This document shows positions 39,375 through 46,378 of a stretch of DNA of 46,378 bases, in pieces (position 1 is the stretch's first letter; the number at the start of each line of letters is the position of its first letter). Position numbers and translations under genes: made by a program. The stretch is from an uncultured Oscillospiraceae bacterium (GTDB lineage Bacteria; Bacillota; Clostridia; Oscillospirales; Oscillospiraceae), in the NCBI GenBank assembly GCA_900759385.1, contig CAAEUZ010000026.1:1-46378 (forward strand). The letters run 5' to 3'. The notes below the pieces were generated by a model that ran no database searches, had not been told where the DNA came from, and worked only from the letters and a program-made list of their open reading frames with translations.

Positions 39375-39790
39375 CACTCGGCCCGCGCCTCGCAGTAGAG
39401 GCAGCGGTATGTGTGGCTCTCGCGGTCGGAGAGGAAGAATATCTGGTCCAGGCCAGGCTCCACGGTGGTGATGCACCTGGGATTGCGGCACTTGAGCACG
39501 TTGACTATGCGCTCCGGCAATGTGAAGTGCCTCTTCTCGACCAGCTTGCCGTCGCGGATGACGTTGATGGTCGCGTCCGGGTCCACAAAGCCGATGACGC
39601 CGAGGTCTATTTCCTCCGGGCTGTCTATCTTGATAATGTCCTTGCGCCCCATCTTCTCACTGGGGGCGTTTTTGATTATAGCGACGGTGCAGTCCAAATC
39701 GCCCAGGCGCAGCAGGCGGTAGAGCTCCATGGCGCCGCCGGCGCGGATGTGGTCTATGACGAGGCCGTTTTTGATGGAGTCAATGTTCAT
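39374..39790 (-). CDS. pyrI: Aspartate carbamoyltransferase regulatory chain
   Basis: A 138-residue protein. The N-terminal allosteric domain (IKNGLVIDHIRAGGAMELYRLL) binds nucleotides. The C-terminal zinc domain has four cysteines: CRNPRC (about 108-113) and CLYC (about 132-135). It forms the dodecamer with PyrB and confers feedback control by CTP/ATP. Last gene of the pyr operon, starting 1 bp after pyrB. Confidence 0.96.
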   Translation of the reverse strand: MNIDSIKNGLVIDHIRAGGAMELYRLLRLGDLDCTVAIIKNAPSEKMGRKDIIKIDSPEEIDLGVIGFVDPDATINVIRDGKLVEKRHFTLPERIVNVLKCRNPRCITTVEPGLDQIFFLSDRESHTYRCLYCEARAE

Positions 39791-39791
39791 G

Positions 39792-40703
39792 TCACACCTC
39801 CAGCAGCTTGAGGATCAGCGCCATGCGCACGAACTTGCCGTAGAGCGCCTGGCGGAAGTAGCACGCGCGCGGGTCGGCGTCAATGGCGGTGTCTATCTCG
39901 TTCACGCGCGGCAGCGGGTGCAGTATGGCGAGGTCGCTCTTGGCGCCGGCGAGCTTGTCCGGCGTGAGGATATAGCTGTCCTTGAGCCTCAGGTAGTCCT
40001 CCTCGTTGAAGAAGCGCTCGCGCTGCACGCGGGTCATGTACAGCACGTCCAGCCCGGGCAGCACCTCCGCCAGGTCGCTGGCCTCGGTGAACTCGCAGCC
40101 GCTCCTGGCCAGCACGTCCTGCTTGACGTAGCCGGGCAGGCGCAGCTCCTCGGGGGAGATGCACACGAACTTCACGCCCTCGCACCTGGAGAGCGCGGCG
40201 ATGAGCGAGTGCACGGTGCGGCCGAACTTGAGGTCGCCGCACAGGCCGATGGTGAAATTATTCAGCGTGCCCTTCTCGCGGCGGATGGTCATGAGGTCGG
40301 TCAGCGTCTGCGTGGGGTGGTTGTGCCCGCCGTCGCCGGCGTTGATGATGGGCACGGTGGAGTGCAGCGAGGCGGCCAGCGGCGCGCCCTCCTTGGGGTG
40401 CCGCATGGCGATGATGTCCGCGTAGCAGCCCACAACGCGCACGGTGTCCGCCACGCTCTCGCCCTTGCTGGCCGAAGAGCTGGCAGCCTCGGAGAAGCCC
40501 AGCACCTTGCCGCCCAGCTCCATCATCGCGGCCTCAAAGCTCAGGCGCGTGCGGGTGGAGGGCTCGAAGAACAGCGTGGCCAGCTTCTTGTAGCGGCACA
40601 CCTCGCGGTAGTCTTCCGGGTGCTCATATATGTTGTCGGCGAGGTCGAGCAGGGAGAGTATCTCCCCGTGCGTGAGGTCGCGTATATCTATAAGGTGCCT
40701 CAT
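39792..40703 (-). CDS. pyrB: Aspartate carbamoyltransferase catalytic chain
   Basis: 303 residues from the ATG at 40703 (GGAGG upstream; ATGA overlap with the pyrE stop). The frame is open further upstream inside pyrE. Catalytic motifs are FFEPSTRTRLSFEAAM (carbamoyl phosphate loop), SKGESVADTVRV (80s loop), GDGGHNHPTQTLTDL and the HPLPRVNEI segment. It joins carbamoyl phosphate and aspartate in the second step of UMP synthesis. With PyrI downstream it should be the regulated holoenzyme form. Confidence 0.97.
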   Translation of the reverse strand: MRHLIDIRDLTHGEILSLLDLADNIYEHPEDYREVCRYKKLATLFFEPSTRTRLSFEAAMMELGGKVLGFSEAASSSASKGESVADTVRVVGCYADIIAMRHPKEGAPLAASLHSTVPIINAGDGGHNHPTQTLTDLMTIRREKGTLNNFTIGLCGDLKFGRTVHSLIAALSRCEGVKFVCISPEELRLPGYVKQDVLARSGCEFTEASDLAEVLPGLDVLYMTRVQRERFFNEEDYLRLKDSYILTPDKLAGAKSDLAILHPLPRVNEIDTAIDADPRACYFRQALYGKFVRMALILKLLEV

Positions 40704-41344
40704 TTGAGCGCCTCCTGCCAGCTCGCGTCGTCCGGGTTGTCCCGGAAGGCCGTCAGCGCGGGGACATAGCTGGCCGGGAAGGCCCCGTCCGCAGCCGCCG
40801 CGGCGACGACCTCGTCGAAATTCGTCAGGCATACGGCGCGCACATTGTGCTCCGCCAGGCGTTTTTTGCCCTTTTCCATGCCGTAGGTGAAGAGTGCGGC
40901 GATACCCAGCACCTCCGCCCCGGCCTCGCGCAGGGCCTCCACGGCCTCCAGCGCGCTGCCGCCGGTGGAGATGAGGTCCTCGACCACCACCACCTTCTCG
41001 CCGGGCACAAGCCTGCCCTCGATGCGGTTCTGACGGCCGTGGTCCTTGTTCCCCGAGCGCACGTAGCCCATGGGCAGGCCGAGGATGTGAGCCGCTATAG
41101 CCGCGTGGGCTATGCCCGCCGTGGCCGTGCCCATGAGCACTCCGGCCTCGGGGAACTCGCGCTTTATCATGTCCGCGAGCGCGCTCTCCACTCCGTTTCT
41201 GACCTCCGGCGCGGTGAGGATGAGGCGGTTGTCGCAGTAGATGGGGCTCTTGATGCCGCTGGCCCAGGTGAAGGGCTCATCGGGACGCAGGAACACCGCG
41301 CCGATACTCAGCAGCGCGCGGGAGACATCGAATTTTTCCATCAC
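40700..41344 (-). CDS. pyrE: Orotate phosphoribosyltransferase
   Basis: A 214-residue type I PRTase that makes OMP from orotate and PRPP. The PRPP loop is VVVVEDLISTGGSALEAV (about 115-132). Conserved RSGNKDHGRQNRIEG supplies the flexible catalytic loop with Lys/His. ATG overlaps the pyrF stop by 4 bp, and its own TGA overlaps the pyrB ATG by 3 bases. Normal length. Confidence 0.96.
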   Translation of the reverse strand: MMEKFDVSRALLSIGAVFLRPDEPFTWASGIKSPIYCDNRLILTAPEVRNGVESALADMIKREFPEAGVLMGTATAGIAHAAIAAHILGLPMGYVRSGNKDHGRQNRIEGRLVPGEKVVVVEDLISTGGSALEAVEALREAGAEVLGIAALFTYGMEKGKKRLAEHNVRAVCLTNFDEVVAAAAADGAFPASYVPALTAFRDNPDDASWQEALK

Positions 41345-42051
41345 ATTTCACCTCCGCAGAACTCAGCACGGGCGCGCTTCCAGGCCGCAACGGGGTCGTC
41401 CGCGCCAGTTATGGGCCGGCCCATAACGATATAGTCGCTGCCCAGCTCGTTTGCCCTCTCCGGCGTGGTGACGCGCACCTGGTCGCCCTTCTCCCCGCCG
41501 GCAAAGCGCACGCCGGGGGTGACGGTGAGGAACCCGGCCCCGCAGTGCTCATGGATAACGGGGCTCTCCAGCGGGGAGCAGACCACGCCGTCCAGGCCGG
41601 AGGCGGCCGCGTTCTTCGCATAGGCTATGCAGGTGTCGGCAAGCGGCCTCTCTATGAGCAGCTCGCGGTGCAGCGCCTCCTCGCTGGTGGAGGTGAGCAC
41701 GGTGACGGCGATGAGCTTTGTGTGCCGCTCGCCGTTCTCGTCCGTCAGGCCTTCGAGCGCAGCGCGCATCATGGCCTCGCCGCCAAAGGCGTGCAGATTA
41801 ATTATGTCAACTCCCAGCGGGCGGAGGGAGCGCATTGCGCCTCGCACTGTGTTGGGTATGTCGCAGAGCTTGAGGTCGAGGAATATCCGGTGCCCGCGCG
41901 ACTTTATCTCGCGCACGATGTCCGGGCCGGCGGCGTAAAAGAGCTCCATGCCTATTTTCACATAGGGGCGCTCGTCGCCAAAGCGGTCGAGGAAGGCCAT
42001 GACGCTCGCCTTGTCCGGCATGTCACAGGCCACTATTACGTCTTTACCCAT
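41341..42051 (-). CDS. pyrF: Orotidine-5'-phosphate decarboxylase
   Basis: A 236-residue TIM barrel that decarboxylates OMP to UMP. The catalytic D-x-K-x-x-D is in FLDLKLCDIPNTVRG (about 55-69). Near the C-terminus TPGVRFAGGEKGDQVRV and DYIVMGRPITGADDP give the phosphate-binding loops. It overlaps pyrD by 8 bp and pyrE by 4 bp, so the operon is tightly coupled. Confidence 0.96.
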   Translation of the reverse strand: MGKDVIVACDMPDKASVMAFLDRFGDERPYVKIGMELFYAAGPDIVREIKSRGHRIFLDLKLCDIPNTVRGAMRSLRPLGVDIINLHAFGGEAMMRAALEGLTDENGERHTKLIAVTVLTSTSEEALHRELLIERPLADTCIAYAKNAAASGLDGVVCSPLESPVIHEHCGAGFLTVTPGVRFAGGEKGDQVRVTTPERANELGSDYIVMGRPITGADDPVAAWKRARAEFCGGEM

Positions 42052-42961
42052 TATGTGCTCCTCCTATTATGTCAACCAAATTGTCTATTCCGTACTTCTC
42101 CATCTCAGCCGGCAGGGCCTCGATTATGTCCCGCGCGGCATAGGGGTTGGTGAGGTTGGCCGCGCCCACGCCGACGGCGGTGGCCCCCGCGAGCATCATC
42201 TCTATCACGTCGCGCGCGCTGCGCACGCCGCCCATGCCGATGATGGGGATATTCACGGCCTCGTACACCTGCCACACCATGCGCAGTGCGAGCGGGAACA
42301 CCGCCGCGCCGGAGAGCCCGCCGGTGACGTTGGCCAGGACCGGCTTTCTCGCTGCGGGGTCTATGCGCATGGCCAGCACCGTGTTGATGAGCGAGAGCGC
42401 GTCCGCTCCCGCGTCGGCGCAGGCCCGGGCGATGGCCGCTATGTCGGTCACGTTGGGCGTGAGCTTGACTATGACGGGTTTTTTCACCACGCGCTTCACC
42501 TCGCGCGTGACCGCCGCCGCGCCCTCGGCCGTCGTGCCGAAGCCCATGCCGCCGCCGTGGACGTTGGGGCAGCTGACGTTGAGCTCGATCCAGCCCACCT
42601 GTTCGCAGCTGTCGAACATCTCCGCCACGGAGACGTACTCGCCCAGGGAGAAGCCGCAGACGTTGGCAACGACGCGCTTTTTGTACACCGCGGCCAGCTT
42701 GGGCAGCTCACGGTGTATGACATCCTCCACGCCGGGGTTCTGCAGCCCCACCGCGTTGAGCATACCGCCGGGCGCATCGGCTATGCGCGGCGTGGGGTTG
42801 CCGAAGCGCGGGTAGGCCGTCGTGCCCTTGATGGCAAAAGCACCGAGGCAGTTTATGTCGTAAATCTCCGCGAACTCATGACCGTAGCCGAAGGTGCCGC
42901 TCGCGGGTATGACGGGGTTTTCCAGCCGCTCACCGCAGAGGGTGACTTCCGTGCTCACCAT
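42044..42961 (-). CDS. pyrD: Dihydroorotate dehydrogenase B, catalytic subunit
   Basis: 305 residues from the ATG at 42961 (MVSTEVTLCGERLENP); the frame is open further back inside pyrK. An FMN barrel of the type 1B class with the catalytic Cys in ELNVSCPNVHGGGMG, preceded by IPASGTFGYGHEF and KGTTAYPRFGNP. It has an IPIIGMGGVRSARDVIEMMLAGA FMN-phosphate region. It oxidises dihydroorotate and passes electrons to PyrK and then NAD+. The 7-bp overlap with pyrK reflects the 1:1 complex. Confidence 0.96.
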   Translation of the reverse strand: MVSTEVTLCGERLENPVIPASGTFGYGHEFAEIYDINCLGAFAIKGTTAYPRFGNPTPRIADAPGGMLNAVGLQNPGVEDVIHRELPKLAAVYKKRVVANVCGFSLGEYVSVAEMFDSCEQVGWIELNVSCPNVHGGGMGFGTTAEGAAAVTREVKRVVKKPVIVKLTPNVTDIAAIARACADAGADALSLINTVLAMRIDPAARKPVLANVTGGLSGAAVFPLALRMVWQVYEAVNIPIIGMGGVRSARDVIEMMLAGATAVGVGAANLTNPYAARDIIEALPAEMEKYGIDNLVDIIGGAHNG

Positions 42962-43695
42962 ATGAGCTCCCCCTTTCTGAACACCGGGCCGTCCTTGCAA
43001 ACGCGCCTGGGGCCGTCCACGGTCTCCACCGTGCAGCCCATGCAGGCGCCGAAGCCGCAGCCCATGCGGGCCTCGAGCGAGAACTGCGCCGGCGTCTTCG
43101 CCCCGCGGTCTATAACCTGCAGCATTGGCACCGCGCCGCATGCGTAGACGCAGGTGTACTCAAAATCCTCCAGCGCGTCGGTCACCACGCCGCGGCGGCC
43201 CAGGGTTCCGTCCGCAGTGTAGACCACCGTCTCCGCGCCGAGCTCGGTGAAATCCTCAACGTAAAAGCTCTCCGCCGCACTGTTGAAGCCCAGAGCCGCG
43301 ATGGGCTCCGCGCCCCGGGAGACCAGCTCGCGGCAGGCCATATAGAGGGCCGGAGCGCCGCTGCCTCCGCCGATCAGCAGGGGCCTTGCCCCCGCGCAGC
43401 CGAGGTCGAAGCCGTTGCCCAGCCCGGTGAGGATGTCGAACTTGGCGCCCGGGCGCGTGTCGGTCAGCACCGCAGTGCCCTCGCCGCGCACACGCACCGC
43501 CAGGGTGAGATAGTCCTCCCCCGCATCCGCCACCGAGAAGGGGCGGCGCAGGAAGTAGCCGGGGATCTCCACCTCCGCAAACTGGCCCGGCCGCGTCACC
43601 GCCGAGCCGTCCCCGGAAAAGGTGAGGCGGTGGAAACCTGGCACCAGCTCCTCATTCTTTATTAAGGTAAACAGGCCTTTTTTCATATCAGTCAA
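42955..43695 (-). CDS. pyrK: Dihydroorotate dehydrogenase B, electron transfer subunit
   Basis: A 246-residue flavoprotein of the ferredoxin-reductase fold. FAD-binding region RRPFSVADAGEDYLTLAVRV is followed by an NAD domain (LLIGGGSGAPALYMACREL, CVYACGAVPMLQVI). A C-terminal [2Fe-2S] site has cysteines in MGCGFGACMGC and RRVCKDGPVF. It lets PyrD use NAD+. Starts 8 bp into the carB end. Confidence 0.96.
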   Translation of the reverse strand: MTDMKKGLFTLIKNEELVPGFHRLTFSGDGSAVTRPGQFAEVEIPGYFLRRPFSVADAGEDYLTLAVRVRGEGTAVLTDTRPGAKFDILTGLGNGFDLGCAGARPLLIGGGSGAPALYMACRELVSRGAEPIAALGFNSAAESFYVEDFTELGAETVVYTADGTLGRRGVVTDALEDFEYTCVYACGAVPMLQVIDRGAKTPAQFSLEARMGCGFGACMGCTVETVDGPRRVCKDGPVFRKGELIW

Positions 43696-46378
43696 TGGTC
43701 GATATCGAAATCGTTATCTCCTCGAGCACGTCCAGCAGGACGCGGACGGTGTCAAGGCTGGTGAATATGCTCACGTTGTTCTCCACGGCGCAGCGGCGGA
43801 TCTCATAGCCGTCGGAGTGGCTGCTGGTGGAGCTCACGTCGCGGGTGTTTATGACATAGCTCACGTAGCCGCGGCGGATGGAGTCAAGTATCTCCTCGCT
43901 GCCCTCGCTTATCTTGCGCCTGACGCGGGTGCGGATGCCGTGGCTCTTGAGGAACCTGGCCGTGCCCTCCGTGGCCTCGATGTTGAAGCCGAGGTCGTAG
44001 AAGCGGCGGATGAGCGGCAGGGCTTCCTCCTTGTCGCAGTCGGCGATGGTGACGAACACGGTGCCGGAGTTGGCTACGCGCATGCCGGAGGCCTGCAGCG
44101 CCTTGTACAGCGCGCGGTTTATCGTCTTGTCGCTGCCTATGGCCTCGCCGGTGGATTTCATCTCCGGGGAGAGGTAGGCGTCCAGGCCGGAGAGCTTGGA
44201 AAAGCTGAAGGCCGGGGCCTTGACGTAGAAGCGCTCGCGGTCGGCCGGGCACAGCTCGGTTATGCCCTGCTCGGGCAGGCTCACGCCCAGCATGGCCAGC
44301 GTGCCGATGTCGGCCAGGGACCAGCCCGTGGCCTTGGAGATGAAGGGCACGGTGCGGGAAGAGCGCGGGTTTACCTCGATGATGTACACGTCGTCGTTCT
44401 TGTCCACGATGAACTGGATGTTGTAGAGGCCGACTATGCCGATGGCCAGGCCCAGACGGCGGGTGTAGTCGAGGATGGTCTCCCTGACCTTGTCGGAGAG
44501 GTTATAGGGCGGGTAGACGCTGATGGAGTCGCCGGAGTGCACGCCCGTGCGCTCCACGTGCTCCATTATGCCGGGGACGAACACGTTCACGCCGTCGCAG
44601 ACCGCGTCGACCTCGCACTCGCGGCCGGAGATGTAGCGGTCGACCAGCACGGGCTGCTTCTCGTCTATGCGCACCGCGTTCTCCAGGTAGTAGCGCAGGG
44701 AAGTCTCGTCCGCGACTATCTGCATCGCGCGGCCGCCGAGGACGAAGCTCGGTCGGACGAGGACGGGGTAGCCTATCTGCCCGGCGGCCTCCGCGCCGGC
44801 GTCCACGCTGGTGACAGCGCGGCCTTCGGGCTGGGGTATGCCCTCGGCGAGCAGCAGCTTTTCAAAGCTGTCGCGGTTCTCGGCCCGCTCTATGGCCTCG
44901 CAGTCGGTGCCGATGAGCTTCACGCCGCGCTCCATCAGCGGCTGGGCCAGGTTGATGGCGGTCTGGCCGCCCAGGGTGGCGATGACGCCCAGGGGCTTTT
45001 CCAGCTCGATGACGTTCATGACGTCCTCGACCGTCAGCGGCTCGAAGTAGAGCTTGTCGCTGGTGGTGTAGTCGGTGGATACGGTTTCGGGGTTGTTGTT
45101 GATTATTATGGCCTCGTAGCCGTGATCGCGGATGGTCTTGACCGCGTGGACGGTGGAGTAGTCGAACTCCACGCCCTGGCCTATGCGGATGGGGCCCGCG
45201 CCGAGGACGATGACCTTCGGCCGGTCGGAGACCACGCTCTCGTTCTCCTCCTCGTAGGTGGAGTAGAAGTAGGGCACGTAGCTCTCAAATTCGCTGGCAC
45301 AGGTGTCTATCATCTTGTAGACGGGGAAGACGCCGAATTCGCGCCGCTTTTCGTACACGTCCTGCTCCGAGCACTTCCACAGGTGGGCCAGGTGGCGGTC
45401 AGAAAAGCCCATGCGCTTGGCGCGCAGGAGGTTTTCGCGCGTGATGGGCGCATCCTTTATCTCGCGCTCGAGCTCGACTATATTGTGGATCTTGTCCAGG
45501 AACAGCATGTCGATGCCCGTGATGTTGCACAGGCGGTTGTAGTCCACGCCCAGCCACATCAGCTGTGCCAGGGCGAAGATGCGGTCGTCCGTGCCGTCCT
45601 TGATGTAGTCGAGCAGCTCGTCTATGGGCATGTGGTGGAACTTGGGCAGGTAGAGGTGGTACGCGCCGATCTCCAGCGAGCGCACGGCCTTCAAGAGGCT
45701 CTCTTCTATCGTGCGGCCCACGGCCATGACCTCGCCGGTGGCCTTCATCTGCGTGCCGAGCTTGTTGCTGGCGCCCGCGAACTTGTCGAAGGCAAAGCGA
45801 GGCATCTTGGTGACCACGTAGTCGAGCGTGGGCTCAAAGCTGGCCGGGGTGTTGGCGAGCATGATCTCGTCCAGGCGCAGCCCGGCGGCTATCTTGGCGC
45901 TCACGCGGGCGATGGGGTAGCCGGTGGCCTTGCTGGCGAGGGCCGAGGAGCGGGAAACGCGGGGGTTGACCTCGATGAGGAAGTACTGGAAGCTCTCCGG
46001 GTCGAGCGCAAACTGCACGTTGCAGCCGCCCTCCACGCCCAGGGCGCGGATTATCCTCAGCGCGCTGTCGCGCAGCATCTGGTATTCGCGGTTGGTCAGC
46101 GTCTGGCTGGGCGCGACGACGATGCTGTCGCCGGTGTGGATGCCGACGGGGTCGATGTTCTCCATGTTGCAGACCGCGATGGCCGTGTCGGCGGCGTCGC
46201 GCATGACCTCGTACTCTATCTCCTTGTAGCCGCGGATGCTCTTCTCAACCAGCACCTGGTGCACGGGCGAGACGGCCAGCGCGTGCTTGGCCAGCTCGCG
46301 CAGCTCGGCCTCGTCGTCGGCGAAGCCGCCGCCGGTGCCGCCGAGGGTGAAGGCCGGGCGCAGAACGACGGGGTAGCC
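43688..46378 (-). CDS. carB: Carbamoyl phosphate synthase large subunit (5' end beyond window)
   Basis: 896 C-terminal codons are visible; the frame runs out of the window at 46378. Visible residues begin GYPVVLRPAFTLGGTGGGF, which corresponds to about residue 165 of the usual 1060-1070-residue enzyme, so roughly 165 residues are missing. The first ATP-grasp (LIEVNPRVSRSSALASKATG), the oligomerisation domain, the second synthetase half (KVIVLGAGPIRIGQGVEFDY, VYIIEVNPRSSRTVPFISKATG) and the C-terminal MGS-like allosteric domain are all present. It makes carbamoyl phosphate with CarA, presumably encoded just upstream. First visible gene of the pyr operon. Confidence 0.97.
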   Translation of the reverse strand, partial: GYPVVLRPAFTLGGTGGGFADDEAELRELAKHALAVSPVHQVLVEKSIRGYKEIEYEVMRDAADTAIAVCNMENIDPVGIHTGDSIVVAPSQTLTNREYQMLRDSALRIIRALGVEGGCNVQFALDPESFQYFLIEVNPRVSRSSALASKATGYPIARVSAKIAAGLRLDEIMLANTPASFEPTLDYVVTKMPRFAFDKFAGASNKLGTQMKATGEVMAVGRTIEESLLKAVRSLEIGAYHLYLPKFHHMPIDELLDYIKDGTDDRIFALAQLMWLGVDYNRLCNITGIDMLFLDKIHNIVELEREIKDAPITRENLLRAKRMGFSDRHLAHLWKCSEQDVYEKRREFGVFPVYKMIDTCASEFESYVPYFYSTYEEENESVVSDRPKVIVLGAGPIRIGQGVEFDYSTVHAVKTIRDHGYEAIIINNNPETVSTDYTTSDKLYFEPLTVEDVMNVIELEKPLGVIATLGGQTAINLAQPLMERGVKLIGTDCEAIERAENRDSFEKLLLAEGIPQPEGRAVTSVDAGAEAAGQIGYPVLVRPSFVLGGRAMQIVADETSLRYYLENAVRIDEKQPVLVDRYISGRECEVDAVCDGVNVFVPGIMEHVERTGVHSGDSISVYPPYNLSDKVRETILDYTRRLGLAIGIVGLYNIQFIVDKNDDVYIIEVNPRSSRTVPFISKATGWSLADIGTLAMLGVSLPEQGITELCPADRERFYVKAPAFSFSKLSGLDAYLSPEMKSTGEAIGSDKTINRALYKALQASGMRVANSGTVFVTIADCDKEEALPLIRRFYDLGFNIEATEGTARFLKSHGIRTRVRRKISEGSEEILDSIRRGYVSYVINTRDVSSTSSHSDGYEIRRCAVENNVSIFTSLDTVRVLLDVLEEITISISTID

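Noticed and set aside
1..46378. tRNA, rRNA or tmRNA genes
   Set aside because: Intergenic regions were read for cloverleaf and conserved T-loop patterns; none was convincing.

Overview
The window is from a high-GC, endospore-forming member of the Clostridia (Bacillota), most likely an Oscillospirales-type gut bacterium. The evidence is two sporulation genes (spoIVB, spoIID), a CIRCE-controlled groES-groEL pair, an M-box riboswitch, a clostridial pyr operon with pyrK/pyrD type 1B plus pyrI, and an rpmH-rnpA-yidD-yidC-jag cluster. No tRNA, rRNA, CRISPR array or phage structural gene was seen.

The main result is in the left 19 kb. spoIVB, the forespore serine peptidase gene that triggers sigma-K activation, is cut in two. 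Its first 292 codons (18918 down to 18043) end at ...IVQGM followed at once by a stop. Its last 41 codons, starting at the catalytic serine (SGSPI...), lie 16.6 kb away at 1432-1307 in the same orientation. Joining the halves at a shared TG dinucleotide (18044-18043 and 1434-1433) restores an uninterrupted GMSGSPI active site. The intervening DNA (1435-18044) ends in imperfect inverted arms of the kind expected for a large-serine-recombinase attP. It encodes three overlapping, catalytically intact large serine recombinases beginning 8 bp from one junction. This is the architecture of the B. subtilis skin (sigK) intervening element, but in a forespore gene and with different cargo.

The cargo is an apparently complete sialic acid / amino-sugar system: a CUT1 ABC transporter (binding protein and two permeases, no ATPase), NanQ anomerase, NanA lyase, NagB, NagA, an AGE-type epimerase, an RpiR regulator, and a divergent ROK-like kinase with a YesL/DUF624 membrane protein. 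The pathway reads Neu5Ac to ManNAc to GlcNAc to GlcNAc-6-P to GlcN-6-P to Fru-6-P. Strong sigma-A promoters flanked by TGAAAA/TTTTCA inverted repeats suggest control by the RpiR protein. The two element ends also carry the separate halves of a promoter (TTGACA at one end, TATAAT at the other). These come to lie exactly 17 bp apart only when the element circularises.

Left of the spoIVB tail is a tyrosine recombinase gene. Its 3' end lies in one arm of a 59-bp perfect inverted repeat (1-59 / 272-330) that encloses a 212-bp segment with a promoter and a hairpin: a candidate invertible switch at the window edge.

Right of spoIVB come a CDF metal exporter, an Mrp/NBP35 ATPase, a LysM-M14 peptidase, CstA, a THUMP methyltransferase with a lipid kinase, and groES-groEL. 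mgtA follows, behind an M-box riboswitch and two short upstream ORFs, then a GNAT gene. Next is an operon rpmH-rnpA-yidD-yidC-khpB-acpP (no dnaA beside it), then an unknown membrane protein, spoIID, an HxlR regulator facing a 5'-truncated flavin-binding (PPOX-type) gene, and finally the leftward pyrimidine operon carB-pyrK-pyrD-pyrF-pyrE-pyrB-pyrI, with carB cut by the window end.
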